This document shows, one piece after another, positions 41,100-51,929 of a stretch of 64,000 bases of DNA; positions within the stretch are counted from its first letter, which is position 1, and every line of letters starts with the position of its first letter. A program made the position numbers and the translations under genes. The stretch is from Acanthosepion pharaonis (taxonomy: Eukaryota; Mollusca; Cephalopoda; Sepiida; Sepiidae). The DNA is taken from the NCBI GenBank assembly GCA_903632075.3, contig CAHIKZ030004282.1:1247501-1311500 (forward strand). The letters are read 5' to 3'. The notes below the pieces were generated by a model. The model had not been told where the DNA came from. It was given only the letters and a program-made list of their open reading frames with translations, and ran no database searches.

Positions 41100-41310
41100 G
41101 AGACTGTTTTTAGGTTTATCATCGGGAACTATGCGATCAGCCCACTCTCAATGTATTTTCTTCTTAGGGATTCCTTTTTTCTCTCCTGACCAGAATGATA
41201 TTTATTAAGTCAAAATCGTGGTCATATGTATTACGGTGAACTAACAATGCATTTAAAGTGTTGTTATGCAACATATCACTGCGAAGTTACTGTAGTCTTT
41301 TTTGAGGTTT
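41100..41310 (-). pseudogene. PLE GIY-YIG domain, inverted copy D
   Basis: Minus-strand sequence from 41308 (aaacctcaaaaaagactaca) copies 40821-40918 of the plus-strand PLE and reads LRSDMLHNNTLNALLVH with HDFDLI. The two PLE ends therefore face each other tail to tail, about 300 bp apart. Confidence 0.7.
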
Positions 41311-41319
41311 GATATGACA

Positions 41320-41589
41320 GCTGAATTGTCGCAACAAATATATATTATAAAGCACTACACACTGATTGTGACCTCCATCTTCTGGTTTTCCTCTTTCTAT
41401 GCTTTGGATAGGAGTCATTTCCTTGCTCAAATTTAAATTTAATTTAAATCAAAGGTAAAAATTCAGTGGGGATTTGTGTCATTTGATCAACATGAAATGT
41501 ACCCTGGATAATGTAATTTCAGAATATATATTGTTATGGGGGGTGTCTATCTCTAAAACTCTAGGAGGAGTTGGATAACAGAAGATACA

Positions 41590-41592
<3 letters not shown>
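41320..41592. other. Unassigned sequence
   Basis: No coding or repeat family recognised. Confidence 0.4.

Positions 41593-41593
<1 letters not shown>

Positions 41594-41662
<69 letters not shown>
41594..41662. repeat. (TA)n microsatellite
   Basis: About 34 TA units ending at a SINE tail. Confidence 0.96.
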
Positions 41663-41664
<2 letters not shown>

Positions 41665-41912
41665 CGTTTCTGCCGTTGTACGCTCTTGCAACTTCAGATG
41701 ATATTTTTGGAATTGAACATTTTATTTAGTCCACAGAGATAGATTATTTCTATTATATAATTTAATTAATGTTTAATTCCGCCTGACATGCCTTTGTATA
41801 TGCCTTGATAACTCAGTTCTTTTATATTTAGTCTCTCTGCCGTGATCAGGTATTGAAGTCATAACACTTTGGATCAATCAACGCTTTTACCTCTGGGCCA
41901 AAGGTGACTTGA
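41663..41912 (-). mobile_element. SINE 'GCCGGAG' family, full length, diverged
   Basis: gacgtttctgccgttgtacg, then the body with agtccacagagatagatt. The head at right is atcaggtattgaagtcataa (B-box-like on minus) and aacgcttttacctctgggcc (A-box-like). Here the tail has been replaced by (TA)n. Confidence 0.65.
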
Positions 41913-42262
41913 TAGAGTTGTGAATTCAGTACCTTGCCACAGCAGTGGGGACAAAAACGCCTCGATAGTTGGACAAGAGTTCAAACAATGTAAAAAGTGA
42001 AAATAAATTCTTCATTGAAATAGGTTGACAAAAGATTTAAGTCCAAGCACTACTTGGATTATTGGGACTAAAATAAAATTATCATGTAAATCATTGGTAT
42101 GCCTGTCTTTTGGCATCACACATCTCCTACGAATGAGAGAAAGGAGCTCTAATGTTTAACATGTTGGTGAATATTATATTGCCACTCTTCTATGGCTACT
42201 GTCATAACACACTTTTAATTATATAACGAACTTCATATAAGGATTCTCTATACGTAATGATT
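41913..42262. other. Unassigned sequence
   Basis: No recognised family. Confidence 0.45.
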
Positions 42263-42278
42263 CGGCTACTTGTCGCGA

Positions 42279-43205
42279 CGCCAGCATAATCTGAAGACTG
42301 ACTTCAAGCCAGACAGCAAACAGCCAGATTCCAAATGGCTAGGTATTTACACATGCCTCTCTACTGAATCACCCTCTCCTCGAAGACAGAGATATTGTCA
42401 GTCCCAAGCCAGGCAGCAAACAGCCAGACTCCAAATGGCTAGGTATTTACACATGCCTCTCTACTGAGTCGCCCTCTCCTCGAAGACAGAGGTATTGTCA
42501 GTCCCAGGCTAGACAGCAAACAGCCGGACTACAAATGGCTAGGTATTTACACATGCCTCTCTACTGAGTCGCCCTCTCCCCGAATACAAAAGTATTGCCA
42601 GTCCCAAGCCAGACAACGAACTACCTGGCTCGAAACAACTAGGTATTTACCCACTGAGATGTGATGCCACACAAGACGTGATGCCACACTCGGATCACTC
42701 GTTCAAACTTTACCCATTCCCCCACAATTGCGGAGAACGGTTACCTCGCTACTCAGTTGAGGCTCTATCTGCAGACGGCGTCACTTTCTGCGTCAATCGC
42801 AAGCCAGATAGCGAACTGTCTGACTCCAAACTGCTAGGTATTTACCCATTCCCACCACTGAGATGAGATGTGAAACAAGGTCGCGATTTCTTTGGGGAAC
42901 CCGAGCCTTTACACACGGGCCATTGGTCGCAAGCCAGACAGTGAACTGCTCAGCTCGAAACAAATACGTATTTAACCATGCCTCCCAACTGAGACGGGAT
43001 GCCACACAAGGTTAAACACTGAGGCTTAAAGTGAAGAACCCGAGCACGAACACTCGGGCGACTGGTCCAGAATTTACCCATCCCTCACAATTGCAGGGAA
43101 CGGGTACCTGGCTTGTCTGTTCTACTCAGTCGAGACTCTATCCATAGACAGAGCCCCGATTGAGTCCCCCAAAGTCAGAGGTCTTGTCAGTCACGAGCCA
43201 GACAG
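42279..43205 (+). repeat. 100-bp satellite, left arm of an inverted pair
   Basis: The anchor ctaggtatttac falls at 42339, 42439, 42539 and 42639, an exact 100-bp period. Each unit has gccagacagcaaacagccag, aaatggctaggtatttacac, and gcctctctactga with ctctcctcgaagacag. From 42660 to about 43205 the units diverge and gain gaacccgagcctttacacac blocks, with anchors near 42834 and 42962. A 65-codon frame through it is only repeat sequence. GC is well above the local average. Confidence 0.85.
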
Positions 43206-44232
43206 CGAAATAGTCTTTTAAATGTTTGATATATCTTGTGTGTCATTGTTGGGACCGAATTGCAAAACTTCACAATAGGAAACAGATTGAGTATTTTATG
43301 GGTTGCTGTAGAAACATTTTTATATTTCTCGACCAATACTGCAGGTATTAAATGCTGTTTCGAATCCGGACGTTCAGCTTTCAATAGAGATGTATTGTTT
43401 TAGGAGGACATTCGCCATATCAGACTATAAATGTTTCTAGATTACTTCTTTCGTGTTGTTCTTTCTGAAACAGTTTAAACCCGGATCGATCACTTTGAAA
43501 CACCGACAATGTCACAGAAGACATGTCGCCAAACTCGAGACACAGACTGAATCGATTAATCGATGAGAAACTTGCTGTTATTTTGCAATATATAGACTGA
43601 AGAAAGACATTGAAAATAGAGAATATAAGATGTGCTTAAAAATGTTGTAGTGGTGTTTAACGGATGTGGTAAAGATGTGATACAAATGTAGTAAAGATGT
43701 TATAAAGATATCAAAAAGACGTGGAAAAGATGCAGTCAAAATTTTCTAAAAACGTAAAAACGATGCAAAGAATGCAACCGAAAACAAACGAAAGTGGAAA
43801 ATTGCTTGCCCCGTGGCTGAGGCAGTTGCGTATTTTCTATGAGAACCAAAAGGTTAGTGCTTCTGGTCGGGTAAAAGATAAAAGTAACGACTTCGGATTT
43901 GCAAGTTAGGCACCTTCTCGTTTGTAAGATCCCTGCAATACAACCGAAATTCGTATTAAGCCACGCTTAGTAAATAGCGTTAGTAGGAAAAAATAAATTA
44001 GTATAAAAAAAAAAAACAAACATTGTTTCTGCAAGGAAACGCCAAAATGTTTTCTGCTCATCTACTTCTGATTTTTTAAAAATCTTTTCATGGTCAGGAC
44101 AAATAAATAAAGGGGGTAAAAAATGTAGTGGTGTTAAACAGATGTGGCAAAGATGTTGATACAGATGTAGAAAAGATGTTATAAAGACATAAAAAAAGAT
44201 GTGGAAAAGATGCAGTCGAAATTTTCTAATCA
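43206..44232. repeat. Spacer between satellite arms, with a ~105-bp direct repeat
   Basis: Two diverged direct repeats, about 43645-43752 and 44126-44230, share ggtaaagatg-type units: gatgttataaagat, aagatgcagtc and aaattttcta. The unit itself is built of aaagatgt.. subrepeats of about 12-18 bp. Between them is ttgccccgtggctgaggcag, possibly a decayed polymerase III A box. No coding sense. Confidence 0.6.
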
Positions 44233-44705
44233 CCTCTCAGTTGGGAGGCATGGTTAAATACGTATTTGTTCCGAACTGAGCAGTTCACTGTCTGGCTTGC
44301 TTGTGACCAATGGCCCGAGTGTAAACGCTCGGGTTCCCCAAAGAAATCACGACCTTGTTTCACATCTCATCTCAGTGGTGGGAATGGGTAAATACCTAGC
44401 AGTTTGGAGTCAGACATTTCGTTGTCTGGCTTGCGACTGACAAGACCTCTGTCTTCGGACGTAGGAACACTCAGTCGGGGCTCGGTCTAAGGACGGAGAC
44501 TCAGCTGAGAAAAACAGACAAGAATTTTACCCGATCCTGCTAGTTCTGGGACTGGGTAAATTTTGACCAAATGGCCTGAGTGTAAACGCTCGGGTTCCCC
44601 AAAGAAATCGCGACATTGTGTCACATCTCATCTCAGTGATGGGAATGGGTAAATAACTAGCAGTTTGGAATCAGACAGTTTGCGGATAAATTCCAAACTG
44701 TCTCG
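44233..44705 (-). repeat. 100-bp satellite, right inverted arm
   Basis: Reverse complement of parts of 42700-42990: gggaggcatggttaaatacg, actgagcagttcactgtctg, gaatgggtaaatacctagca, caagacctctgtcttcgg. Two units, with anchors near 44388 and 44649. Confidence 0.8.
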
Positions 44706-44794
44706 TACAGTTTCCTAATATTTGGCCGGAAAAGCACAAAAATCAATTTAAAAAACAGTACTAAAATCGTATACCTCTAGTTGCTCTAGATACC

Positions 44795-44814
44795 ACACGC
44801 ACACGCACACACTC

Positions 44815-44850
<36 letters not shown>

Positions 44851-45002
44851 AGTATTGGCATTGATATTAATATCACGCGCACGCACACACACACACAGAC
44901 ACACATACAGACACACGCACACACATATATATCAGAAGTGTTGACATTGATGTTAATATCGCACGCCCGTACACACAAACGCACACATATATATATATAT
45001 TG
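44795..45002. repeat. Compound (CA)n/(TA)n microsatellite with duplicated linker
   Basis: TA arrays at 44816-44846 and 44985-45002 and CA-rich stretches. The linker cagaagtattggcattgata at 44847 recurs as cagaagtgttgacattgatg at 44932. Confidence 0.85.
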
Positions 45003-45034
45003 ATATATATTGATTTGAAGAACTCAATTTTCGG

Positions 45035-45150
45035 CCTGAATTGGAATCGGAATTTCGGCCCAAATCAAAGTTTCGGCCCAAATCAAAGTTTCGGCCCAAA
45101 TCGGAGCTACGGTCCAAAACGGAGTTTCGGCCCAAATCTGTCTTTTGGTT
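45035..45150 (+). repeat. 18-bp minisatellite (tttcggcccaaatcaaag)
   Basis: About six units of 18 bp. In one frame they encode a six-residue repeat, SFGPNQ, on both sides of a run with Arg and Tyr variants. The open frame of 60 codons is due to the repeat. Confidence 0.85.
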
Positions 45151-45189
45151 GGAATTGGTACTATAACCCGAATCAGACTTAAAGTGAAG

Positions 45190-46350
45190 TTTTGAAGTTC
45201 CATAGAGTGAATTGAAGAATTCAAAGTTATTGATTCAATATTATCCTTGCTGTATTTTAAGTTGAACCAGAGCTCACTTTAGGGTCCAATTAGCAATCCA
45301 CAAGTGGTAGCTTTAGAGTCCACATGGAGTGCGGCTTTTAAGCTAGTTAGTAATAATTATACAATTTTCCTCGCCGTAGGATAACTGTACAACTACTGTG
45401 CTACCGGTGAGAAAAATATGTAGAGACAAACCTCTCATCAACGGACGAATATGGAGGGATCCGTTAAATCCGATCGTCCATAGTTGAAAAGGGATTATTT
45501 TTGAGCTATAAAACTACTACAGTAAGTACCACAGTAGTTATGTTCATAAAGTAAATACTACAAATATGTATAAATGGCATAAACAAATATATACTTCATA
45601 GATATATTAATCAAAATAACAAATATAACAGATTTCTCACGGCGCGCGCTAAGGTATCGTACTTTATATACTTTACACCCGTCTTTGTTTACAGTTGAAA
45701 AGCCCGCCACCGCCGCCAAGCGGTCACTTTGGGAACTAATACGACTCGTTCCGCTAAGCCCGCAAATTTTGAAATACATCACAGACGATTTAGAAGAGTT
45801 TTTCTGCATAACTTCTTTTTTTTTCTTTTTTTTTTTTAATTTGCCTGCTGATTTTGTCCGTTGAATCCAAAGTCCGTTAATGGGAGGAGGGGTCCGTAGA
45901 TGAGAGGTTTGTCAGTATTTATTATTAATATAAATCTTAGGTCTGCTATACATCGAATGCTAAATATATAAGACATTTCGTAAAACTTTTAGTATTATAT
46001 ATTTCGCTGCTCAAGCGACGTCAGCAGAAAAATGGCTACTATTTCAAGCAAATCCTACATTGGCGAGACAGGACATCGCCAATACCCTTAGTCATTTGAT
46101 TATTTTAGATTATTTTAGTTATATCTATAAAAAAAAAAAACGATACAGTTAAAGTAAATCAAAAGAAAAAAAGACAGCGTTCATATGCCTAACGTGACGA
46201 TGTTCTCTCTCACCAATGTAGATTTGGTTAAAATAGAAGCCATTTTTCTGATAACACTGTTTCATCAGCGTGACATGTCAGACTAAGTGTTTTCCAAATC
46301 GTCTTCATATATATATATTAATTTGAGATATCTCGCTAATGAAACAGTGT
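45190..46350. other. Unassigned sequence with two short inverted pairs
   Basis: No gene recognised. aacactgtttcatcagcg at about 46253 is inverted as cgctaatgaaacagtgtt at about 46333. A poly(T) run lies near 45820. Confidence 0.45.

Positions 46351-46354
<4 letters not shown>

Positions 46355-46419
<65 letters not shown>
46355..46419. repeat. (TA)n microsatellite
   Basis: About 32 TA units. Confidence 0.96.
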
Positions 46420-46420
<1 letters not shown>

Positions 46421-46514
46421 CCCTTGAAAGTGAAGTTTGAAGAGAAAAATAAAATGTCTGGTGAAATAAATTATAACGAATGGAACATTAAAGTGGTTTG
46501 TTTTTTCTTTAAAT

Positions 46515-46519
<5 letters not shown>
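46420..46519 (+). repeat. Repeat unit ending in cattaaagtggtttg (also 50.8, 51.08 and 56.65 kb)
   Basis: aacgaatggaacattaaagt, ggtttg and ctttaaattaaat precede (TA)n here and at 50800. The inverted form occurs at 51050-51100. Probably the end of a small element. Confidence 0.55.

Positions 46520-46588
<69 letters not shown>
46520..46588. repeat. (TA)n microsatellite
   Basis: About 34 TA units. Confidence 0.96.
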
Positions 46589-46592
<4 letters not shown>

Positions 46593-46728
46593 TTATTTTG
46601 CTTTTTTACATATCACAGGCAGATAAATCCAACTGGAGTCTTCATGAATATTTATTTAGAGTAAATTTAACGGCTTCACAGGTCTATGATTTACAGAAGT
46701 TTAATTGAGATGGATAGATGTGTATATA

Positions 46729-46771
46729 TGCCATAATCTGTTTCGCATCAGATCCGAAACAGGTTATGGCA
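46729..46771. repeat. 43-bp hairpin
   Basis: tgccataatctgtttcg and cgaaacaggttatggca are reverse complements with one mismatch (T:G), closed by a 9-nt loop. No U-run or coding context explains it. Confidence 0.8.
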
Positions 46772-47123
46772 TGACCTCAGGAAACTGATTATTTTCCCAA
46801 TATTTTTAGCGATAGATTGTAAGTACTAGTTTCACTTGAGGACTGAGTTGAGTAAGTTCCAATAACCGTTTAATGTACGGAGCTTTCTTCAAAGAATATC
46901 CGTTTGTGGAGATGAAAGTTCTGGGTCCGCTCGACAAATGATGGGACGTCACTAGTTTGTTTCTCGTGGCACTGAATGCGAGTGACCAGCCAGTTAGTTG
47001 TTAGAGCTAGGTCAGGAGGAGAGATCAGCTGCCGAGTTTTTGTCATCACGAGTTTTTTCAGATGTCCCGTATCCCATTGTATTGTCATAATAAATATCCA
47101 CAAATGATCGATATATAAAAAAG

Positions 47124-47128
<5 letters not shown>
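46772..47128. other. Unassigned sequence
   Basis: A minus-strand frame of 129 codons (46870-47259) crosses a TA array and shows no domain. Confidence 0.4.

Positions 47129-47165
<37 letters not shown>
47129..47165. repeat. (TA)n microsatellite
   Basis: About 18 TA units. Confidence 0.95.
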
Positions 47166-47167
<2 letters not shown>

Positions 47168-47224
47168 TTTGGTGTTAGAAAACAGTGCTCACTTCTAAAT
47201 AACAGAGCTATTAAGTATATATCA

Positions 47225-47345
47225 ATAAATATACACAATATCCCATGCTGACAGTACAATTCGGAGTTTCAATTTAAAAATTATTACCTGATGGTTGCAT
47301 TGAGCATGAATCTCCGAGTTGTACCGTCGGCGTGGAGTATCATGC
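47225..47345. repeat. Imperfect palindrome
   Basis: caatatcccatgctgacagt, acaattcggagt pairs with ctccgagttgtaccgtcggc, gtggagtat. Arms of about 40 bp around gattgcattgagcatga-type sequence, similar in layout to the module at 36.1 kb. Confidence 0.5.
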
Positions 47346-47356
47346 ATTTTCATTTA

Positions 47357-47851
47357 TATATATATATATATATATAAAAATATTTCAAATTGTAGTTAAA
47401 TAAAAAGTATTCTTACCTAAACAACCTCACAAAAAAAAAAAAATCTTTAAATATACGAAGGAAAAAAATGCCGTAAGAATTTTAGCCGTTAACAATATAA
47501 TTTAAAAAAATCCAGACGACACGCTTTTAACGGATGTTAGATTTCATTGAAAAATACATCCCTACCCACTACCAAAACGTAGGAATAACTGAATCATTAA
47601 AATATAGACATATTGAACACCCAGACACCCCTGTCTAGAAAAATAGATTTATCTATAACCTTGGAAACATGAATTTTGTTTTAGCTGTGTATTTAAAACC
47701 CAGTAATTTTAAAAGTTACTCCAAAATTCGCTTGTGGATGAAATTGAACTAATGTCTTCAATTTAATCACAAAATTAAATTCGGGGTTTTTAGCTTCCAT
47801 TTTTGAAACATGGTTAGAACTGTGTAGCGAAAAAAAACATATTTTAAATCA

Positions 47852-47856
<5 letters not shown>
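47357..47856. other. Unassigned AT-rich sequence
   Basis: No recognised coding or repeat family. Confidence 0.45.
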
Positions 47857-47899
<43 letters not shown>

Positions 47900-47957
47900 T
47901 TACATAAGAACATGCACATATCTAATACTAAATTGTTCATGTTCTAATGTAACACTG
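47857..47957. repeat. (TA)n and adjoining hairpin
   Basis: About 20 TA units, then agtgttacataagaacatg paired with catgttctaatgtaacact (about 47896-47957). Confidence 0.75.
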
Positions 47958-48061
47958 CATAAAAAATAAATAAATATTTACGGCTACACTTTGTGCATTG
48001 AGCACTGTTTTTAAATTAATGTTCTGAACGCTGTATTATTACTGTTCGTTCTGCTACACTT

Positions 48062-48062
<1 letters not shown>

Positions 48063-48125
<63 letters not shown>
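48063..48125. repeat. (TA)n microsatellite
   Basis: About 31 TA units. Confidence 0.96.
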
Positions 48126-48127
<2 letters not shown>

Positions 48128-48299
48128 TATTTGTTTTCAAGCTTCCTCGTATAATTGCGTATCTTATCCGTGTTGCAAACACCTGTTCCGGCAAATTTTT
48201 TAATCATTTTACTTCAAGCAAGAAAATAAATCTACTAAGACGAAATTGGTCTTCGGGTGCGAGAGAATATACTGAAATATTATTAAGGCGACAGAAAAA

Positions 48300-48500
48300 T
48301 AAAAGAACTGGAATTGAAATGATAGAAGATAACGATTGACATTGCATTTTTTGAAGATCAAACTTTGGGAAAGCAAGAAGTAGGATGAGAATTCCACAAG
48401 CGAGAAGTGCGATAGAAGAAACTATTAGCATAGAACTTACGGCTAAATCCATTCATTTCAACTGTAAAATATTGAGACCTAATTGCCAATATTGTATTAT
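48300..48500 (-). mobile_element. LINE family E fragment
   Basis: Minus strand: FYANSFFYRTSRLWNSHPTS-like codons (gagaattccacaagcgagaa on the plus strand), LQKMQCQ, and upstream ...VEMNGFSRKF. The 3' UTR is mostly replaced. Confidence 0.55.
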
Positions 48501-49134
48501 TTTATTATGTAATTATTCTGAACGGACCTTAGATTTTCTGGGTTGATATGTATTTGATGATAATCTTTCTTCCTTGTAGAGATAATTCCCTATTTTGTCA
48601 TCCTTGAAGACATACTACACACATGTTAATACCTGTATAGATTATTCCGAACGTTTCCTCCTTAAAGAGACAATTTCCAGCTTTTTCCAGAGTATAGTAT
48701 TTTTGATCAGTGTTGAAATAATCCATAGTTTTCCTTCCTTGGAGAGATAATTGTCAGTTGTCCATCCATGTGGGGATTATATCTTAGTCTTTGATAGTCT
48801 TTGTATAGATTATTCAATCCTGAATTCTATTCTAAAATCAAGCGAACTTATTTCGAAACTTCTTTAATACTGAGGGCTCTTAATGGGTTAAATTAGTTTC
48901 TTCGAATCCTTATGAAAAAAAGGAAGAAGCAATTACTGTTTATTTGTAATGTAGATTGTTTTTGTGTGTTCTTCTCTCTAAAAATAACCTGAAATTTCCG
49001 CTACGATTGACATTGTTTAAATGATTCTAGAAATGGTTTAGGAAAGTATTGCAGGATATTTGCGTTCTTACAGAAAAATACATCAAATGTTTCTTTTTTA
49101 TATTTTGTCAAGTACTTCCTCCATCGTTAGATGC
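48501..49134. other. Unassigned AT-rich sequence with loose internal repetition
   Basis: cttccttgtagagataattc, cctccttaaagagacaattt and ccttccttggagagataatt recur at about 48568, 48657 and 48734, roughly 80-90 bp apart, suggesting an old tandem repeat. Confidence 0.5.
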
Positions 49135-49895
49135 CTTTGATCACAACTATTCATACCATCACTTAACGGCTATTAATATACAATTCGTAATATTAATTGG
49201 AATTTTTATTGGATGAAGTATTGTCAGCCATTATTTATTTTGACTTCAATTTCATTCATCTTAATTTGACTTGTATATATATATTACATATATATTTTAT
49301 CAAAACTGTTTAGACCATCACTCTACGGTTAATAGTAAGCAAGTAATTATATTATCTTGAATTTTTATTAGAAGCATATGAAACTATTATGAATTGACTC
49401 GTATTTTCATTTTAATTTGACTTACTTTTTATCACAACTGTTTAGGCCATCACACTACGGTTAACAGTAAACAAGTAGCAATATTGAATTTTTATTAGAC
49501 GCATTGGAAAACATTATTAACTGACTGGTATTTTTTTTATCTTAATTTGACTTACTTTGTATCACAACTCTTTAGACCATTACTATACGGTTATTAGTAA
49601 ACAAATAGTAATATTATCTTTCTATTACATGAAGCATGGTCAACCATCATTAATTTTTGACTAATATTTCTTTCATCTTAATTTGACTTTAAACACAGCT
49701 GTTTAGATCATCACTCTACGGTTAATAATAAACAAATATCAATATTATATTGAATTTTAAGTATTGTCAGCTATTATAAATTTTTTTTAGTATTTCTTTC
49801 CTCTTAATTTTAATTGCTTTTCATCACAACGTTTCAGACCTTCATTCTCCGGCTATTACAAGTACTCATATTATCTTGAATTTTTATTAGATGAA
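49135..49895 (+). repeat. ~130-bp tandem satellite (about 6 units)
   Basis: Anchor cacaactgtttagaccatca falls near 49141, 49300, 49433, 49563, 49695 and 49825, so spacing is 130-133 bp except the first, which is longer because of a (TA)n insertion. Each unit has ctctacggttaatagtaa, attgaatttttattagatg and catcttaatttgactt. Divergence between units is moderate. Weaker units continue to about 50230. Confidence 0.85.
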
Positions 49896-50525
49896 TCTGT
49901 TACGAATAAACAAGAGTGGTCTCCCTTTGTTTCGTTACACTCCTCTTTGAGAGAGCTATTTCTGTTTACTGGAACTATAAAAGGACATTATAAGCGAACC
50001 TGGTATTCTCAGTTGCATAAAACTTTCTTAAAGCCTACACCTGCGTATTTTTGTCATAACAGAATCAATATTAATTTATGAATCGTAATTATGTCGCCTT
50101 AATTTCCGTTGTTTTTTATCGTCACTCTATAGCTATTATTAAATATTAACATTATCTGTAATTTTGATTGTATAAAACATTGTCATCCATTAATACCTGC
50201 TTTTCATCGCAACTGTCAGGACTCAATCTACGAGTGTTAGCAAATAAGTACTTAGTCTATGCTCATCTTCATTGCTTTTATCCGAGACATTCATATTCCT
50301 TACTGTTTTTATGGAAGATTTTGAGAAGTGCTGTCCTTACTATTTGTCGAATGTTTCGGACTGTCTCCATTTTTAATTTATTTTTTTTTTATCTTCGAGA
50401 TGTGATATTGTTAATATTTACTGAATGTTTTAGGGCATCGCCATTTTGCCTGAAGATTCGCGAAAAATTTTAATATTTAACGACTGTTTGGGACTATGTT
50501 CTTTTTTTTGCCAAGGATTTACACA
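49896..50525. other. Unassigned sequence with degraded satellite units
   Basis: A plus-strand 101-codon frame (50168-50473) lies in satellite-like sequence; no domain. Confidence 0.45.
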
Positions 50526-50770
50526 AGCTTGTTAGGTAGGTTATGCCCTGCTTTCGGCTCTTCCTCTTGACTTTAATATATCTTCTCAGTGTCAAATTTT
50601 CCAAGGTCCCTTTCCTCATTATGTGCCTTAGAAATTTTAACTGTCTATTTCTGATGTTAAAGATGTGTCCTTTTTCTTTTCATTTTCTCTAAAACTTCGT
50701 CATTGGTCACACGTTTAGTCCAAAGTATTATTCTCAGCATCCTGCTGTAGACCCGCATTTCTGTTGTCAC
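50526..50770 (-). mobile_element. LINE family F fragment (3' side)
   Basis: Minus strand: NRNAGLQQDAENN-like reading (cagcatcctgctgtagaccc), and then the segment matching GRAKAGHNLPNKLV (cacaagcttgttaggtaggt, tatgccctgctttcggct). Continues the LINE at 51106-51257 across an inverted-repeat insertion. Confidence 0.6.
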
Positions 50771-50949
50771 AAGTCTCGTCTTCATCTGTAACGAATTGAA
50801 CCTTAAAGTGGTTTGCTTGTTTTCCTTTAAATTAAATCATATATATATATAAGTGAAACATTAAAGTCAAAACCCAGAGGCGACAATACAATTATAGTAT
50901 AGAAACATGAAAGCTTTTGTGTAGTGATGTAAAATATTTTATTTTAATC

Positions 50950-51048
<99 letters not shown>

Positions 51049-51105
51049 TTTAATTTAAAGTAAAAATAACAAACCACTTTAAGGTTCCATTCGTTACAGA
51101 TGAAG
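50771..51105. repeat. Inverted repeat with (TA)n(GT)n centre inside LINE F
   Basis: Left arm 50752-50845 and right arm 51048-51140 are inverted copies, including caagtctcgtcttcatctgt and gtaacgaa, ccttaaagtggtttg. The centre has tcaaaacccagaggcgacaa and a (TA)n (50953-50988) plus (GT)n (50989-51047). Confidence 0.75.
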
Positions 51106-51290
51106 ACGAGACTTGTGGCAACAGAAATGCGGGTCCAGTATTTACTTCCATGTGAGATGACAGTTATTACATAACAGATCTGTAATCTCTTCTTTGTTTC
51201 TAACGATATTTTCCCGATTCTTAATACTTTGCTTAGCTTTTGAAAGTCTTCTTTCATTATCTCAATGCGTCTTCTGGTTTCGATGTCGCC
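51106..51290 (-). pseudogene. LINE family F RT thumb fragment
   Basis: Minus frame: MKEDFQKLSKVLRIGKISLE, TKKRLQICYVITVISHGSKY and WTRIS. This matches the region after the RT palm, as at 28.7 kb (FQKLSKVLRN). Confidence 0.7.
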
Positions 51291-51540
51291 TAAGTAAAAT
51301 TAGCAACAATAAATTTTAAAGCAACATGACCAGCAGTGCATTTTTATCCCAAGTTAAACGAATACATCTGCATTCAAAATATAGCGAAAATAGTTCAAAT
51401 TATTTGCATATCGCCACAGAGATTTTGATATGACACTAATCAAAATCGACCAACCAACCATATTGTAACAGTGCTGTGCTAAATCCCGTGTAGATTTTCT
51501 GAGGAAAGGTTATGACAATGCATACTGAATCGTAGATTGA
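51291..51540. other. Unassigned sequence
   Basis: No recognised family. Confidence 0.4.
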
Positions 51541-51578
51541 TGAAGTGAATTGTATTGAAGGGTGTCTATAAATTTTAC

Positions 51579-51580
<2 letters not shown>

Positions 51581-51610
<30 letters not shown>

Positions 51611-51760
51611 CTTCTTCTTCTTCTTCTTCTTCTTCTTCTTCTATGTGATGTGTCTCTTCCGGTCGTGAGCGATAGATGGCTCTCAACGACTTCCTGTCCT
51701 CTGCCGCTATTAGTTCTACCGACGATTTACACAAGCTCGTTAGGTACGTTATGCACTGCT
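51581..51760 (-). mobile_element. LINE family F 3' terminus with (GAA)n tail
   Basis: The minus strand reads AAEDRKSLRAIYRSRPEETH, then HIEEEE where a (GAA) run of about 20 units begins (51581-51642 on the plus strand as TTC). The same ending (SRPEGTRHIEEEE) occurs at 54.95 kb on the plus strand, so (GAA)n is the tail of this LINE, not an unrelated microsatellite. Confidence 0.75.
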
Positions 51761-51929
51761 TTCGGCTATACCCACTGGACTTTAAGTTTTCGTACTTGCT
51801 TGATTTTGATATATCCAATTTGTGATTTGCACGTTGAGCTGTTACTTTTTGCTAACAGCCATGCATTCTGTCTACTCTTTTAAAATAGACTCAAAGCGCA
51901 CCACGAAGATCTTTCGGCACTGCGAAAAA

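Noticed and set aside
42279..43205. CRISPR-like regular array
   Set aside because: Period is 100 bp with the whole unit conserved and no unique spacers; the genome is animal.
46870..47259. 129-codon minus-strand gene
   Set aside because: Crosses a TA array and shows no domain, signal or codon bias supporting a gene.
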